NCBI RefSeq assembly: GCF_019090165.1
Contig: NZ_JAHRIB010000106.1
Span: 28,392 to 92,391 of the forward strand
Length of the DNA: 64,000 bases
Direction of reading: 5' to 3'
Origin: Streptomyces sp. BV286
GTDB taxonomy: Bacteria > Actinomycetota > Actinomycetes > Streptomycetales > Streptomycetaceae
The first letter of the stretch is position 1, and each line of letters starts with the position of its first letter. A program made the position numbers and the translations under genes. A model generated the notes under the pieces. It ran no database searches. It saw only the letters and a program-made list of their open reading frames with translations, and was not told the DNA's origin. Shown here piece after piece: positions 39,709-50,218 of the stretch.

Positions 39709-41220
39709 TCAGAAGAGGCCGGTGTCCGAGAAACGCAGGATGAGCTGAGGTGCTCCGGAGAGCGCGACGCCCAGGACGGCGGTCAGGGCGATCGCCGCGG
39801 TGAGGGGGGCCGGTACGCGGTGAGCCTCGGGCTCTCCCTCGGGGGCGCGGAACAGCAGCGTCGTCCACTGGAGGTAGTAGAACAGCGCGATCACGACGTT
39901 GACGGCCATGACCACGGCGAGCCAGCCGAGGCCCGCCTCCACGGCGGCCGAGAAGACCGTGACCTTCGCGAAGAGGCCGATGACGCCCGGCGGCAGACCG
40001 GCCAGGCAGAGCAGGAAGAAGCCGAGGACGAGCGCGGCGAGAGGGCGGGAGGCGTAGAGGCCGCGGTAGTCGCTGACGCGGTTCAGCGGCTTCGTACGGG
40101 CCACCAGGGCGGCCACCGCGAAGGCCCCGAGGTTCACGGCGGCGTACATGAGGGCGTACGCGACGGTGGAGCCGATGGCCTTCTCGGCGTCCTCGGAGTA
40201 CGCGGCGGCCGCGATCGGCACCAGGAGGTAGCCGGCCTGGCCCACGGACGACCAGGCGAGGAGGCGAACCGCGCTGTACGCGCGCGTGGACCGTTGCCGC
40301 AGGGCGCCCACGTTGCCGATCGTCATGGTGAGGGCGGCGAGGGCGGCCAGGGCCGGCCCCCAGACGTCCGCGTACGACGGGAGGGCGATCACGGTGACGA
40401 GGATCAGGCCGGAGAAGCCGACCGCCTTGCCGACGACGGACAGGTAGGCGGCGACCGGGAGAGGCGCGCCCACGTAGGTGTCGGGCACCCAGAAGTGGAA
40501 GGGCACGGCGGCCGTCTTGAAGGCGAAGCCGACGAGGGTGAGGACGACGCCCGCCTGGGCGAGCGTGTGCAGTTGGGCGTCGACGTCCTCGATCCTGGTG
40601 GCGATCTCGGTGAGGTACAGGGTGCCTGTCGACGCGTAGACGAAGCTGACGCCCATGAGGCTCACGGCGGTCGCGGTGACCGAGGACAGGAAGAACTTCA
40701 GGGCCGCTTCGGAGGACTTCCGGTCGCCGTGCCTGATGCCCACGAGGGCGAAGGCCGGCAGGGAGGCGACCTCCAGGGCGACGATCAGGGTGGCGAGATC
40801 GCGCGAGGCGGGCAGGAGGGCGGCGCCCGCGGCCGAGGAGAGCAGCAGGAACCAGAACTCGCCTTCGGGGAGTTCCCTTTCGGCGTCCTTGAGGGCGGTC
40901 ATCGACAGGAGCGCCGCGAGGAGTGCGCCGCCGAGGACGAGGAACTGGACGACCAGCGTGAACCGGTCGGCCGTGTAACTGCACACGTTCGCGTCGCCCG
41001 TCAGGCAGAACGTGGAGCGGTCGCCGTCCAGGAGGGGCAGCAGGGCGAGCGCGGAGACGGCGAGCCCCGCGACGGAGATCCAGCCGAGCAGGCCCTTCTT
41101 CCTGTCGCCCACGAAGAGGTCGGTGACGAGCACCACGAGTCCGACGACCGCCGCGATGGTGGGCGGGGCGATCGCGAGCCAGTCGACGGACTGGACCAGG
41201 GACTGGGCCTGCGAGCTCAT
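39709..41220 (-). CDS. nuoN: NADH-quinone oxidoreductase-like subunit N
   Basis: A 503-residue antiporter-like membrane subunit with about 14 spans. The key segments FFLSSVTATAVSLMGVSFVYASTG and FAFKTAAVPFHFWVPDTYVGAP carry the lysines and His/Trp/Pro typical of the proton channel in NuoN. It is the last gene of the operon. Its ATG overlaps the nuoM stop in ATGA, indicating translational coupling. As part of the membrane arm it should move protons when complex I turns over. Confidence 0.95.
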   Translation of the reverse strand: MSSQAQSLVQSVDWLAIAPPTIAAVVGLVVLVTDLFVGDRKKGLLGWISVAGLAVSALALLPLLDGDRSTFCLTGDANVCSYTADRFTLVVQFLVLGGALLAALLSMTALKDAERELPEGEFWFLLLSSAAGAALLPASRDLATLIVALEVASLPAFALVGIRHGDRKSSEAALKFFLSSVTATAVSLMGVSFVYASTGTLYLTEIATRIEDVDAQLHTLAQAGVVLTLVGFAFKTAAVPFHFWVPDTYVGAPLPVAAYLSVVGKAVGFSGLILVTVIALPSYADVWGPALAALAALTMTIGNVGALRQRSTRAYSAVRLLAWSSVGQAGYLLVPIAAAAYSEDAEKAIGSTVAYALMYAAVNLGAFAVAALVARTKPLNRVSDYRGLYASRPLAALVLGFFLLCLAGLPPGVIGLFAKVTVFSAAVEAGLGWLAVVMAVNVVIALFYYLQWTTLLFRAPEGEPEAHRVPAPLTAAIALTAVLGVALSGAPQLILRFSDTGLF

Positions 41221-42803
41221 CGGGTGCCTCCTGCGAAGAGCTGCTGCACGGCCGGGTCGGTCAGGCCGAGAAGGGCCTTGGGCCAGAGCCCGGCGACGAC
41301 GGTGAGGACGACGAGCGGGGTCCAGGCCGCGAACTCGTAACTCCGGACGTCGGTGAGCTTCGGGCCGTCCCTCTCCGGAGCGGCGCCCATGCAGACGCGG
41401 CGGACCACGATGAGCATGTACGCGGCAGTGAGCAGGGTGCCGAACGCGGCGATCGCCATGAACGTCAGGAACGCGGGGCGGCTGAGGTCGTCGGCGGGGT
41501 CGAACGCGCCGAACAGCGCGAGCATCTCGCCCCAGAACCCGGCGAGGCCCGGCAGTCCGAGCGAGGCGACGGCCGCGAAGGCGAGCAGGCCGCCGAGGCG
41601 GGGCGCCTTGCCGTAGAGCGCGGCTCCGGACTTGTCCGCGAGGGTGTCGAGGTCGGTCGTGCCCGTGCGGTCCTTGAGCGCGCCGACGAGGAAGAACAGG
41701 AGGCCGGTGATGAGGCCGTGGGCGATGTTCGCGAACAGGGCACCGTTCACGCCGGTCGGGGTCATCGACGCGATGCCGAGGAGCACGAAGCCCATGTGGC
41801 CGACCGAGGAGTACGCGATGAGCCGCTTGAGATCGCCCTTCGCGCCCTGCCTGGCGAGAGCCAGGCAGGCCAGCGAACCGTAGATGATCCCGACGACCGC
41901 GAAGGCCGCGAGGTACGGGGCGAAGACGCTCATGCCGTCCGGCGTGACGGGCAGCAGGATCCGGACGAACCCGTACGTGCCCATCTTCAGCAGGACACCG
42001 GCCAGCAGGACCGAACCGACCGTCGGCGCGGCGGTGTGGGCGTCCGGCAGCCAGCTGTGCAACGGCCACATCGGGGTCTTGACCGCGAGCCCGATCCCGA
42101 TCGCCAGAACGGCGATGACCTGCACGGATGTGGTCAGCTCGGGGTGACTGTCAGTGGCGAGTGCCACCATGTCGAAAGTGCCCGCCCTGATTCCGATCAG
42201 GAGCAGGCCGAGCAGCATGACGACCGAACCGAGCAGCGTGTAGAGGATGAACTTCCAGGCGGCGGCCTGCTTCTGCTCACCGCCCCAGCGGGCGATGAGG
42301 AAGTACATCGGGATGAGCACCATCTCGAACGCCAGGAAGAACAGCAGCAGGTCGAGGACGGCGAAGGTCGCGAGGGTGCCGGACTCGAGGACGAGGACGA
42401 GCGCCACGAATGCCTTCGGGGACGGGCCCGACGGCATATTGAAGTAGGAGTACAGCGCGCAGAGGAAGGTCAGCAGCGCGGTCAGCACGAGGAGGGGGAG
42501 AGAGATGCCGTCGATGCCGAGATGGATCCGCACGTCGAGCGCGGGGATCCAGCTGATGTCCGTCGTGGCCTGCATCCGCTGTGCCTTGACCGGGACGTCG
42601 TGGTCGAAGCCGAGCGCGAGGACGATCGCGGCGATGAGTACGGCGCCGGTGACGGTCACGCCGTGCCGCAGCACGGCCTGCTCGGGCGACTTCCCCTTCA
42701 GCCCGGGCGGGGCCGGCAGGAGAGCCGCGGCGGCCCCGATGAGCGGGGCGACGACGATGAACGCGAGAAGGAACTGCATCACGGACTCGTTGATATCGAT
42801 CAC
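41217..42803 (-). CDS. nuoM: NADH-quinone oxidoreductase-like subunit M
   Basis: A 528-residue antiporter-like subunit. It has the conserved IDGISLPLLVLTALLTFL loop, the channel segment AVKTPMWPLHSWLPDAHTAAPTVGSVLLAGVLLKMG and LIAYSSVGHMGFVLLG. The glutamate of span 5 is present in FLAFEMVLIPMYFL. The GTG start at 42803 lies six bases after the nuoL stop; an ATG eight codons later (42779) is possible. Proton-pumping part of complex I. Confidence 0.95.
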   Translation of the reverse strand: MIDINESVMQFLLAFIVVAPLIGAAAALLPAPPGLKGKSPEQAVLRHGVTVTGAVLIAAIVLALGFDHDVPVKAQRMQATTDISWIPALDVRIHLGIDGISLPLLVLTALLTFLCALYSYFNMPSGPSPKAFVALVLVLESGTLATFAVLDLLLFFLAFEMVLIPMYFLIARWGGEQKQAAAWKFILYTLLGSVVMLLGLLLIGIRAGTFDMVALATDSHPELTTSVQVIAVLAIGIGLAVKTPMWPLHSWLPDAHTAAPTVGSVLLAGVLLKMGTYGFVRILLPVTPDGMSVFAPYLAAFAVVGIIYGSLACLALARQGAKGDLKRLIAYSSVGHMGFVLLGIASMTPTGVNGALFANIAHGLITGLLFFLVGALKDRTGTTDLDTLADKSGAALYGKAPRLGGLLAFAAVASLGLPGLAGFWGEMLALFGAFDPADDLSRPAFLTFMAIAAFGTLLTAAYMLIVVRRVCMGAAPERDGPKLTDVRSYEFAAWTPLVVLTVVAGLWPKALLGLTDPAVQQLFAGGTR

Positions 42804-42809
42804 GCCTGC

Positions 42810-44804
42810 TCACGCTCCCGTGGTGGCGACGAGGAGGGCGGCGACCGCCAGGACGACGGTGCCGGCGAGCAGCGCGCTCACATAGGTCTGCAGATTGCCG
42901 GTCTGGGCGCGCCGGACGGCCGCACCGAGCCAGCGGGGCAGTGCGCCCGCGCCCCGTACGTAGGTGTCGACGACTTCACGGTCGAGGAACCGGACGAGGG
43001 TGGCCGCGGCCTGGACCGGGCGGACGAAGAGCATCGCGTACACCGCGTCGAGGTGGAAGCCGACAGCCGCGTGGCGGTGCAGCGGGCCCAGCAGGAGTCG
43101 GCCGGGGTCCGCCGGGTCGGGCGCGGAGGCCACGTTCCCGTACGCGGGTGCGTGGCTCGCGATGGCCTCGGCCTCGACCAGGCCGCCGTCGGCGTCCGGG
43201 TGGGCCGCGACCGCGCCCAGTGGGACGTGGGCCGCCATGGCGGTGGTGTGCCGCCACGCGCCGTACGTGACGATGCCGCCGACCAGGGCGACGCCGGTGC
43301 CGAGGACGGAGGTGGCGAGGGTCGGGGTCAGGTCCCGGCCGTCGAACCAGTCGGGCAGCAGGCCGGTGGCGAGTCCGACAGCGAGTGACGGGAGGGCGAG
43401 CACCCACAGGACGGCGTTCATGGCGACGGGCTGCCTGCCGTGGTCGGGGGCCGGGGTGCCGTGGCCGCGGAAGGTGAGCAGCCACAGGCGCATCGCGTAG
43501 GCCGCGGTGAGCAGGGCCGCGGCCAGACCGGCGACGAGGACGATCCAGCCCGCGGCGCCGGGAACGCCCTCGCCGTGACCGGTGACGATGTGCTCGGCGG
43601 CGCCGAGGACGCCCTCCTTGGAGAAGAAGCCGCTGAAGGGCGGGATCGCGGCGAGCGCGAGGAGCGCCACGGTCATCGTCCAGTAGGCGTCGGGGACGCG
43701 GGCCCGCAGGTCCTTCATACGGGACATGGCGGCGAGGGAGTTGGTGCCGGCGGCGTGGATGATCACGCCCGCCGCGAGGAACAGCAGCGCCTTGAAGGCG
43801 CCGTGCGCGAGGAGGTGGAAGACGGCGGCACCACGGTCGCCGACGGCGAGTGCGCCGGTCATGTAGCCGAGCTGGCCGATCGTCGAGTACGCGAGGACGC
43901 GTTTGATGTCGTCCTGGGCGAGGGCGGCGAGGGCGGAGCCGGTCATGGTCACGGCGGCCATCACGGCGAGGACGACCAGTGCGGCGGCGGATGCGGTGAA
44001 GACCGGGAGGAGCCGGGCGACGAAGTAGACACCGGCGGCGACCATCGTCGCGGCGTGGATCAGCGCGGAGACGGGGGTGGGGCCCGCCATGGCGTCGGGG
44101 AGCCAGGTGTGGAGGGGGAACTGCGCCGACTTGCCCGCCACGCCGGCGAGGAGCAGCAGGGCGATCAGGGTCGGGTGGTCGAGTCCGCCGCTCGCGACGG
44201 TGCCGAGGATCTTCGTGATGCGGAAGGACCCGGCGTCGGCGGCGAGTGCGAACAGGCCGATCAGGAAGGGGACGTCGCCGAGCTTGGTGACGAGGAAGGC
44301 CTTGAGGGAGGCGGCCCGGGCTTCCGGGGTCTCCCAGTAGTGCCCGACGAGGAAGTACGAGCAGATGCCCATGACCTCCCAGCCGACCAGCAGCACCATC
44401 AGGTCGCCGGAGTAGACGACGAGCAGCATGGCGGAGGTGAAGAGGGAGACGAGAGCGGCGTACGAGGGGTAGCGCGGGTCGTCGCGCAGGTAGCCCGTCG
44501 AGTAGATCTGCACGCAGGTCGCGACCAGGCCCACGACGACGGCGACGAGGGCGGCGAAGCCGTCGATGTGCAGGGCCAGCTCGATGGGGACCGAGCCGGT
44601 GGGGGTGAGCTCGGTCGCCGCGTTCACGGCCCGGTCGCCGCCCTGGCGTACGGCGACGGCCACGGCGAGGCCGAGGGCGGCGAGGGAGGGCAGGACGGCG
44701 AGGGGGCGTACGAATCCGGGGGCCGTGCGGCCGAGGAGCAGGCCGGCGGCGGCGCCCAGGAACGGGAGGAGGGGGACGAGGACGGCGAGGGTGGTCGTGG
44801 TCAC
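42810..44804 (-). CDS. nuoL: NADH-quinone oxidoreductase-like subunit L
   Basis: A 664-residue distal antiporter-like subunit, about 16 spans. Landmarks are [76 protein letters not shown] and [15 protein letters not shown]. The C-terminal long lateral-helix region follows (about residues 540-664). The GTG start overlaps the nuoK stop by four bases. It should form the outer proton channel and the clamp along the membrane arm. Confidence 0.95.
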   Translation of the reverse strand: MTTTTLAVLVPLLPFLGAAAGLLLGRTAPGFVRPLAVLPSLAALGLAVAVAVRQGGDRAVNAATELTPTGSVPIELALHIDGFAALVAVVVGLVATCVQIYSTGYLRDDPRYPSYAALVSLFTSAMLLVVYSGDLMVLLVGWEVMGICSYFLVGHYWETPEARAASLKAFLVTKLGDVPFLIGLFALAADAGSFRITKILGTVASGGLDHPTLIALLLLAGVAGKSAQFPLHTWLPDAMAGPTPVSALIHAATMVAAGVYFVARLLPVFTASAAALVVLAVMAAVTMTGSALAALAQDDIKRVLAYSTIGQLGYMTGALAVGDRGAAVFHLLAHGAFKALLFLAAGVIIHAAGTNSLAAMSRMKDLRARVPDAYWTMTVALLALAAIPPFSGFFSKEGVLGAAEHIVTGHGEGVPGAAGWIVLVAGLAAALLTAAYAMRLWLLTFRGHGTPAPDHGRQPVAMNAVLWVLALPSLAVGLATGLLPDWFDGRDLTPTLATSVLGTGVALVGGIVTYGAWRHTTAMAAHVPLGAVAAHPDADGGLVEAEAIASHAPAYGNVASAPDPADPGRLLLGPLHRHAAVGFHLDAVYAMLFVRPVQAAATLVRFLDREVVDTYVRGAGALPRWLGAAVRRAQTGNLQTYVSALLAGTVVLAVAALLVATTGA

Positions 44805-45208
44805 GCGGTGGCCTCAGCCTTCTCGGCCGGCTCGCTGCGGGCGGCCTCGGAGTCGTCGTCGGTGCCGTCGTCGGTGCCGTCGTCATCGGCGGACTCGGCG
44901 GTGTCGCGGAGTTTGTCGATGTCCGCGGTGCCGCGGTTGCGGTGGACGGCGAGGACGATCGCCAGGCCGATGCCGATCTCGGCGGCGGCGATGGCGATGG
45001 TGAACAGGGTGAGGGCCTGGCCGGAGTGCAGGGTGTCCTGGGCGGTCCTGCTGAGCCAGACGTCGAAGGCGACGAGGTTGAGGTTGACGGCGTTGAGCAT
45101 CAGCTCGACGGACATCAGGACCAGGATCGCGTTGCGGCGTGCGAGGACGCCGTACAGGCCCGTGGAGAAGAGGAGGGCGGAGAGTACGGCCGGGTAGGCG
45201 AGGTGCAT
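44801..45208 (-). CDS. nuoK: NADH-quinone oxidoreductase-like subunit K, with acidic tail
   Basis: A 135-residue three-span subunit. Conserved glutamates are in [16 protein letters not shown] and [14 protein letters not shown]. The usual NuoK is about 100 residues; here an added hydrophilic tail of about 35 residues ([20 protein letters not shown] and a run rich in Asp) protrudes into the cytoplasm. The ATG shares one base with the nuoJ stop. It is required for coupling in other complexes. Confidence 0.95.
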   Translation of the reverse strand: MHLAYPAVLSALLFSTGLYGVLARRNAILVLMSVELMLNAVNLNLVAFDVWLSRTAQDTLHSGQALTLFTIAIAAAEIGIGLAIVLAVHRNRGTADIDKLRDTAESADDDGTDDGTDDDSEAARSEPAEKAEATA

Positions 45209-45933
45209 CAGCGGGCGCCTTCCTTGTCGCTCCGGGGGGCGTCGCCGGGCGCGGCCCCGCCCTTGCGGCCCTCGTCACGGGAGGCGCTGCTGCGGGAGCC
45301 GTCTCCGCGGGGGCTGTCGCTCCGGGGGCTCGGGGTGTTCGCGGTGGCCGTCTCCTTCGCCTTCGCCCTGCGGGAGAGGACGATCGCGCCGACGAGGGCG
45401 GCGAGCAGCAGGACCGAGAGGGCCTCGAAGGGGAGCACCCAGCTCTGGAAGAGGCTCGCGCCGGTGACCGCGGTGGAGCCGGCGGCGGCGCCGTCCAGGT
45501 CGATCCAGGTCGTCCGGAAGGCGTCGACGACGACCCAGACGAGGGCGGCGGCCGCGGCGAGCGCCACGGTGAGCGCGGCCCAGCGGTTGCCGGAGTCGGC
45601 GTCCGGGGAGCGGCCGATGGGGGCCCTGGTGAGCATCAGGCCGAAGAGAAGGAGGACGACGACGGAACCGACGTAGATCAGGACCTGCACCCAGGCGATG
45701 AACTCGGCCGTGAGGAGGAGGTATTCGACGGCGAGGCCACCGAGGGCGACCACCAGCCACAGGGCGGCGTGCACCAGCTGCTTCGTGGTGACCGTGACGA
45801 TCGCGGCGCCGAAGGTGACCAGGCCGACGAGGAGGAAGGCGATCTCGACGCCCGTCGGTGAGAGGAAGCCGTGGGTCTCGGCGGCCGTGGTCGCGGTCCG
45901 CGCCGCCGTGACGGTGGCCGCGGCGGGGGTCAC
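45208..45933 (-). CDS. nuoJ: NADH-quinone oxidoreductase-like subunit J
   Basis: A 241-residue five-span subunit: [71 protein letters not shown] and [18 protein letters not shown] match NuoJ. The C-terminus carries about 45 additional residues, Ser/Arg/Asp-rich and probably disordered. The GTG start overlaps the nuoI stop by four bases (GTGA). Antenna subunit of the membrane arm, next to NuoH. Confidence 0.92.
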   Translation of the reverse strand: MTPAAATVTAARTATTAAETHGFLSPTGVEIAFLLVGLVTFGAAIVTVTTKQLVHAALWLVVALGGLAVEYLLLTAEFIAWVQVLIYVGSVVVLLLFGLMLTRAPIGRSPDADSGNRWAALTVALAAAAALVWVVVDAFRTTWIDLDGAAAGSTAVTGASLFQSWVLPFEALSVLLLAALVGAIVLSRRAKAKETATANTPSPRSDSPRGDGSRSSASRDEGRKGGAAPGDAPRSDKEGAR

Positions 45934-46544
45934 GATGTGCCTCCCTGCGGGTCGTCGAGCTCGGTCGGAGCCTGGGCTTGCGCCTGTGCCTGGGCCTGCG
46001 CCGTTGCCAGCTTCTCGGCGGTCTTGCGGGCGGCGGCGATCTCCTTGGGTTCCTCGGCGCCGGGGTCGAGGGCCGGCGGGGCCGGGACGGTCCACATCCA
46101 GTCGCGGAGCTTGTCGCGTTCGTGGGTGAGCTCGTGGATGTCGGTCTCGGCGTACTCGAACTCGGGGGACCAGAAGAGGGCGTCGAAGGGGCAGACCTCG
46201 ATGCAGATACCGCAGTACATGCAGAGGGAGAAGTCGATGGCGAAGCGGTCGAGGACGTTGCGGCTGCGCTCGCGGCCGCCGGGCGCTGCGGGCGGGACCG
46301 TCTCCTTGTGGGAGTCGATGTAGATGCACCAGTCCGGGCACTCGCGGGCGCACAGCATGCAGACCGTGCAGTTCTCCTCGAAGAGGCCGATGACGCCACG
46401 GGTGCGTGGCGGCAGTTCGGGCTGGGCGTCCGGGTACTGCGCGGTGACGGTCTTCTTCGTCATCGTGCGGAGGGTGACGGCCAGGCCCTTGGCCAGACCT
46501 GAGCCGGGAATGCGGGGACGGGAGGGCGGGAGGGACTCAGCCAT
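45930..46544 (-). CDS. nuoI: NADH-quinone oxidoreductase-like subunit I (ferredoxin-type)
   Basis: A 204-residue cytoplasmic subunit holding two [4Fe-4S] clusters: [15 protein letters not shown] and [16 protein letters not shown]. These are the N6a/N6b clusters that pass electrons toward NuoB. The C-terminus ends in an unusual (Ala-Gln)-repeat tail, [15 protein letters not shown], of about 35 residues. The ATG at 46544 is two bases past the nuoH stop. With NuoG and NuoEF absent from the cluster, these clusters would be the natural entry point for electrons from another donor such as ferredoxin. Confidence 0.95.
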   Translation of the reverse strand: MAESLPPSRPRIPGSGLAKGLAVTLRTMTKKTVTAQYPDAQPELPPRTRGVIGLFEENCTVCMLCARECPDWCIYIDSHKETVPPAAPGGRERSRNVLDRFAIDFSLCMYCGICIEVCPFDALFWSPEFEYAETDIHELTHERDKLRDWMWTVPAPPALDPGAEEPKEIAAARKTAEKLATAQAQAQAQAQAPTELDDPQGGTS

Positions 46545-46546
46545 GG

Positions 46547-47515
46547 TTACGCGATCACCACCTTGACGATGCCGGTGAGGGCGATCTGGGCGAGGGAGAG
46601 GGGGACGAGGACGGTCCAGGCGAGCTTCTGGAGCTGGTCCTCGCGCAGACGGGGGTAGGTCACGCGCAGCCAGATGACGACGAAGGCGAGGGCGGCCGCC
46701 TTCAGCAGGGTCCAGACCCACCCGAGGCCGTCGGCACCCCACGGGCCGTGCCAGCCGCCCAGGAACAGCACGGTGGTCAGGCCGCACAGGACGACGATTC
46801 CGGCGTACTCGGCGAGGAGGAACAGCGCGAAGCGCAGACCGGTGTACTCGGTGTACGCGCCGAAGATGATCTCCGAGTCGGCCACCGGCATGTCGAAGGG
46901 AGGGCGCTGGAGTTCGGCGAGGCCCGCCACGAAGAAGACGATCGCGCCGACGATCTGCCAGGGCAGCCACCACCACTCGAACGCGTCGACGATGCCGGGG
47001 AGGGAGACCGTGCCCGCCGCCATGGCGACCGAGGCGGCGGTCAGCAGCATGGGGAGTTCGTACGCGAGGAGCTGGGCGGCGGTGCGGAGGCCGCCGAGGA
47101 GGGAGAACTTGTTGGCCGAGGCCCAGCCCGCCATGAGCGAGCCGAGGACGCTCACGCCCATCACGGCGAGGACGAAGAAGATGCCCGCGTCGACGACCTC
47201 GCCGACCGCGCCCTCGCCCGGGCCGATCGGGATGGCGAGGAGGACGAGAAGGTACGGCAGGAGGGCGACGGCGGGGGCGAGCTGGAAGACACGGCGGTCC
47301 GCGCCCGCGGGGACGATGTCTTCCTTCTGCGCGAACTTGACGCCGTCCGCGACGAGTTGGGCCCACCCGTGGAAGCCGCCCGCGTACATGGGGCCGAGGC
47401 GGCCCTGCATGTGGGCCATCACCTTGTGCTCGGCCTGACCCACGAGCAGGGGGAACGTCAGGAACACGACGAAGACGACGAGGAGTCGCAGGGCGACGTC
47501 GAGAGCGTCGTTCAC
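46547..47515 (-). CDS. nuoH: NADH-quinone oxidoreductase-like subunit H
   Basis: A 322-residue eight-span subunit that forms part of the quinone chamber. The loop [40 protein letters not shown] is the conserved first cytoplasmic loop, and [39 protein letters not shown] is the second with its chain of glutamates. The GTG start overlaps the nuoC stop in GTGA. In complete operons nuoD-nuoG stand between nuoC and nuoH; here the two genes touch, so D-G are truly missing at this locus. Confidence 0.95.
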   Translation of the reverse strand: MNDALDVALRLLVVFVVFLTFPLLVGQAEHKVMAHMQGRLGPMYAGGFHGWAQLVADGVKFAQKEDIVPAGADRRVFQLAPAVALLPYLLVLLAIPIGPGEGAVGEVVDAGIFFVLAVMGVSVLGSLMAGWASANKFSLLGGLRTAAQLLAYELPMLLTAASVAMAAGTVSLPGIVDAFEWWWLPWQIVGAIVFFVAGLAELQRPPFDMPVADSEIIFGAYTEYTGLRFALFLLAEYAGIVVLCGLTTVLFLGGWHGPWGADGLGWVWTLLKAAALAFVVIWLRVTYPRLREDQLQKLAWTVLVPLSLAQIALTGIVKVVIA

Positions 47516-49158
47516 TGCGTGCCTCCTGTGGGGCTGTCGGGACCTTCGGGGTCATAGGGGTGACGGGGGCCGTGCGGGGCGCTTGGGTCGTGCGGGGCGC
47601 TTGGGTCGTGCGAGTCATCGGCTTCCCCGGGCGTCGACGGCTCCTCCGGTGGCGGGGGCTCATCGGATGCCGATGCCGCGACGGGCTGGGGCCGAGGCGC
47701 GGTGGCCCCCGTGTCCGCCGGTTGCCCGGGCTCGTCGAAGGCGGGGCGGGCATGGTGCCAAGGGGCATCAGAACTGCGCGAGGCCGTGGGCGTCTTGGGC
47801 TCGGCGGATGCCTTTGGCTCGGCGGGCGCAGTCGGTTCAGCGGGCGCAGTCGGCTCGGCGGACGCAGTCGGCTCAGCGGGCGCAGTCGGCTCGGCGGGCG
47901 CCTGCGGATCGCCGGATGCCCCCGCATCGCGCGTCGCGTTCGGTTCGCTGGACGCCTTCGAATCGACCGCGGTCCCCGGCTCAGTGGAGGCCTTCGGCTC
48001 AGCCGGAGTGGCGGGCTGGACCGGGGCGTTCGGCTCGACGGCAGTTTCCGGCCCGGCCGGAATCTCCGGCTCAGCAGGTGTCTTCGACGCTGCCGGAGCG
48101 TCAGGCGTGGCACCGGTAGGGACCGCGCGCGCACCGGCGGAAGCTGCTCCCGAGGTGGCGGGATCCGCTGCCTCGGAAGCGGGCGTCGCGGAACCCTGCG
48201 CCGTCGAGCCGGGCGACGGGGACTCCGGCTCCGCAGCCGCGGGCGTCGCAGTCGTCGGCCCCACAGACGCAGGCGCCGCGGCAGCCGGCGCCCCTGCATC
48301 GGCCGACGCCGACCCCGACGCCGGAGTCGGCACCCCAGACCCCGACGCCCCAGAACCCTGGGCCCCGGCAACAGGCGTCCCAACGGCAGTTGCCTCAGTA
48401 GCAGGCGTTCCAGCAGCAGGAGTCCCGGCGGCAGTCGTTCCAGCCGCAGGAGTCCCTGCGGCGGGTGTCCCAGCCGTGCGTGTCGCCGTTTGGCTGGCTG
48501 AGCCTTCTCCTGCTGTGCGTGCGCGGCGTACCGGGCGGTCGCCGGGTGCGCGGGGGGCGCCTCGGGCCGGGCGGGCCGGGGCCGGGGGGAGTTGGCCCTT
48601 CAAGGGGCCCCACTCGTTCGGGTCGGGGACGCCCGGCGGGAGCATCTGGCGGCGTTTCGGGCCGCCGTGTTCCGACTCGCCGGGTTCCTTCGCGCCCGGC
48701 CAGGCCTTCGCCACGCGGGCGGCCAGGACGAAGTCCTTGCGGAGGGGGTGGCCCTCGAAGCCGTCGGGAAGGAGGAGCGGGTCCAGGCCGGGGTGGCCTT
48801 CGAAGGCGACGCCGAACATCTCGTGGGTCTCGCGTTCGTGCCAGGCGGCGCCCGCGTAGACCTCGACGGCGGAGGGGAGGACGGGTGCGGAGTGCGGCAC
48901 CGTCGTACGGACGAGCAGGCGGCGTACGGGGGCCAGCGCGACCACGTGCGCCGAGACCCGAAAGCCCGTGCCGGGTTCGTCGACGGCGCTCAGCCAGTCG
49001 AAGTAGGTGCAGCCGAGTGCGTCACGCGCGCTCTCCAGGGAGGCGAGCCAGGAGGCCGGCGGCACGTCGACCGTCAGTACCTCGTACGACTCCTCGGCGG
49101 TGGCGTCCGGGCCGAAGAGTTCCTCCACGGGAGCGGGAAGCCATCCGGTCGTCGTCAT
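47512..49158 (-). CDS. nuoC: NuoC-like subunit with a giant repetitive C-terminal tail
   Basis: A 548-residue protein, of which only the first ~165 residues are NuoC-like: [82 protein letters not shown] and [16 protein letters not shown]. The rest is Ala/Pro/Glu/Thr/Ser-rich and probably disordered, with clear tandem repeats: (AGTPA) units near residues 228-252 and (AEPTAP) units near 420-455. The end is Asp/His/Pro-rich with two DPSAPH copies. Normal NuoC is about 200 residues or is fused to NuoD; here there is no NuoD domain. The ATG at 49158 overlaps the nuoB stop. Confidence 0.9.
   Translation of the reverse strand: MTTTGWLPAPVEELFGPDATAEESYEVLTVDVPPASWLASLESARDALGCTYFDWLSAVDEPGTGFRVSAHVVALAPVRRLLVRTTVPHSAPVLPSAVEVYAGAAWHERETHEMFGVAFEGHPGLDPLLLPDGFEGHPLRKDFVLAARVAKAWPGAKEPGESEHGGPKRRQMLPPGVPDPNEWGPLKGQLPPAPARPARGAPRAPGDRPVRRARTAGEGSASQTATRTAGTPAAGTPAAGTTAAGTPAAGTPATEATAVGTPVAGAQGSGASGSGVPTPASGSASADAGAPAAAAPASVGPTTATPAAAEPESPSPGSTAQGSATPASEAADPATSGAASAGARAVPTGATPDAPAASKTPAEPEIPAGPETAVEPNAPVQPATPAEPKASTEPGTAVDSKASSEPNATRDAGASGDPQAPAEPTAPAEPTASAEPTAPAEPTAPAEPKASAEPKTPTASRSSDAPWHHARPAFDEPGQPADTGATAPRPQPVAASASDEPPPPEEPSTPGEADDSHDPSAPHDPSAPHGPRHPYDPEGPDSPTGGTQ
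47827..47910 (-). repeat. Tandem repeat coding ([12 protein letters not shown]) in nuoC
   Basis: Five or six imperfect copies of an 18-base unit coding for AEP(T/K)A(P/S), with GGCTC(A/G)GC(G)GGCGCAGTC as plus-strand landmark. This makes a Pro/Glu-rich stretch, and the units vary mainly at third codon positions. Confidence 0.8.
48400..48474 (-). repeat. Tandem repeat coding (AGTPA) in nuoC
   Basis: Imperfect 15-base units coding for AGT(P/T)A, about five copies, at the beginning of the disordered tail. Confidence 0.8.
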
Positions 49159-49778
49159 CGGGCGTCCTCCGTGGCCGGAGGCGTCGCCGGCGGTCGCACG
49201 AGCCCGCTCTGCAGCGCGGCCGCGGAGGGGCGGTCACCGGCGGCGGAGCCGTACCGCTCCCCCAGCGACTCCCGGGCGATCTTCTCCTGGAGCTTGAGGA
49301 TGCCCTGGAGCAGCGCCTCCGGGCGGGGCGGGCAGCCCGGCACGTACACGTCGACCGGGATGATCTGGTCGACGCCCTTCGTCACGGAGTACGAGTCCCA
49401 GTACGGGCCGCCGCAGTTCGAGCAGGCGCCGAAGGAGATGACGTACTTCGGCTCGGGCATCTGCTCGTACAGGCGCTTCACGGCGGGGGCCATCTTGTCC
49501 GTGACCGTGCCGGAGACGACCATCAGGTCGGCCTGGCGCGGGCCCGGCGCGAAGGGGATGACGCCGAGGCGGATGAAGTCGTGCCGGGCCATCGACGCCG
49601 CGATGAACTCGATCGCGCAGCAGGCGAGGCCGAAGTTGAAGACCCAGAGCGAGTAGCGGCGGCCCCAGTTCAGGACCACCTTCATCGGCTCGGGGGCGAG
49701 GCGGGCGAGTGCGCCCAGCCGCTTCGGCTCCGGCAGGTACACGGGTTCCGGAGAAGCCGCTTCGGGGGTCACGTCCAT
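49155..49778 (-). CDS. nuoB: NADH-quinone oxidoreductase-like subunit B
   Basis: A 207-residue subunit carrying the terminal cluster N2 that reduces quinone. The cluster ligands are visible: the adjacent cysteines in GLACCAIEF, the cysteine in [16 protein letters not shown] and that in [15 protein letters not shown]. The ATG at 49778 lies inside the last codons of nuoA, overlapping by 10 bases. The C-terminus is extended by about 35 residues ([24 protein letters not shown]). Its partner NuoD, which forms the quinone site with it, is not encoded here. Confidence 0.95.
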   Translation of the reverse strand: MDVTPEAASPEPVYLPEPKRLGALARLAPEPMKVVLNWGRRYSLWVFNFGLACCAIEFIAASMARHDFIRLGVIPFAPGPRQADLMVVSGTVTDKMAPAVKRLYEQMPEPKYVISFGACSNCGGPYWDSYSVTKGVDQIIPVDVYVPGCPPRPEALLQGILKLQEKIARESLGERYGSAAGDRPSAAALQSGLVRPPATPPATEDAR

Positions 49779-50218
49779 TCCAGGACGCCCTTCTTGTAGG
49801 CGTACAGCAGGCCGACGGCCAGGAAGCCGAGGAAGATGAACATCTCCACGAGCGTCGCCGCGCCGTAGCCCGGAGCGGCGAAGACCGTCGCCCACGGGAA
49901 GAGGAAGATCGAGTCGACGGCGAAGATCACGTAGAGGAAGGCGTAGACGTAGTAGCGGACCTGGGTGTGGGCCCAGCCCTCGCCGACGGGGTCGACTCCG
50001 CACTCGTACGTCATGAGCTTCTCGGGTGTCGGGACGACGGGCCGCAGCAGGCGGCCCGCTCCGAAGGCGACGGCGACGAACAGCACGCCGACCGCCGCGA
50101 GCAGTCCGACGACCGAATAGGACTGGAAGTAGTCCGCCGCGAGGAAGGTTCCGGCGGTCCCGGTCCCGGCTTCGGTTCCAGTGGTTCCGGCCGCCGCGAC
50201 CATGGTCGGTTCCGGCAC
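49769..50218 (-). CDS. nuoA: NADH-quinone oxidoreductase-like subunit A
   Basis: A 149-residue three-span subunit at the membrane-arm interface. The loop [44 protein letters not shown] is the conserved part, and [25 protein letters not shown] the last span. The GTG at 50218 with GAGGGG upstream is preferred to the ATG five codons on, which lacks a ribosome site. It is the first gene of the ten-gene operon; its leader has a hairpin and a candidate promoter. Confidence 0.93.
   Translation of the reverse strand: MPEPTMVAAAGTTGTEAGTGTAGTFLAADYFQSYSVVGLLAAVGVLFVAVAFGAGRLLRPVVPTPEKLMTYECGVDPVGEGWAHTQVRYYVYAFLYVIFAVDSIFLFPWATVFAAPGYGAATLVEMFIFLGFLAVGLLYAYKKGVLEWT

Noticed and set aside
47512..47515. 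Hidden or frameshifted nuoD between nuoC and nuoH
   Set aside because: The two genes overlap by four bases, and the nuoC tail read in other frames shows none of the NuoD motifs.
45930..48383. One continuous 817-codon frame across nuoI, nuoH and part of nuoC
   Set aside because: Only its last 204 codons are NuoI-like. The rest is an out-of-frame reading of nuoH and of the repetitive nuoC tail.
47512..48470. Repeats considered as a CRISPR array
   Set aside because: The units are 15-18 bases, contiguous, in frame and Pro/Ala coding, with no unique spacers of uniform length and no cas genes nearby.
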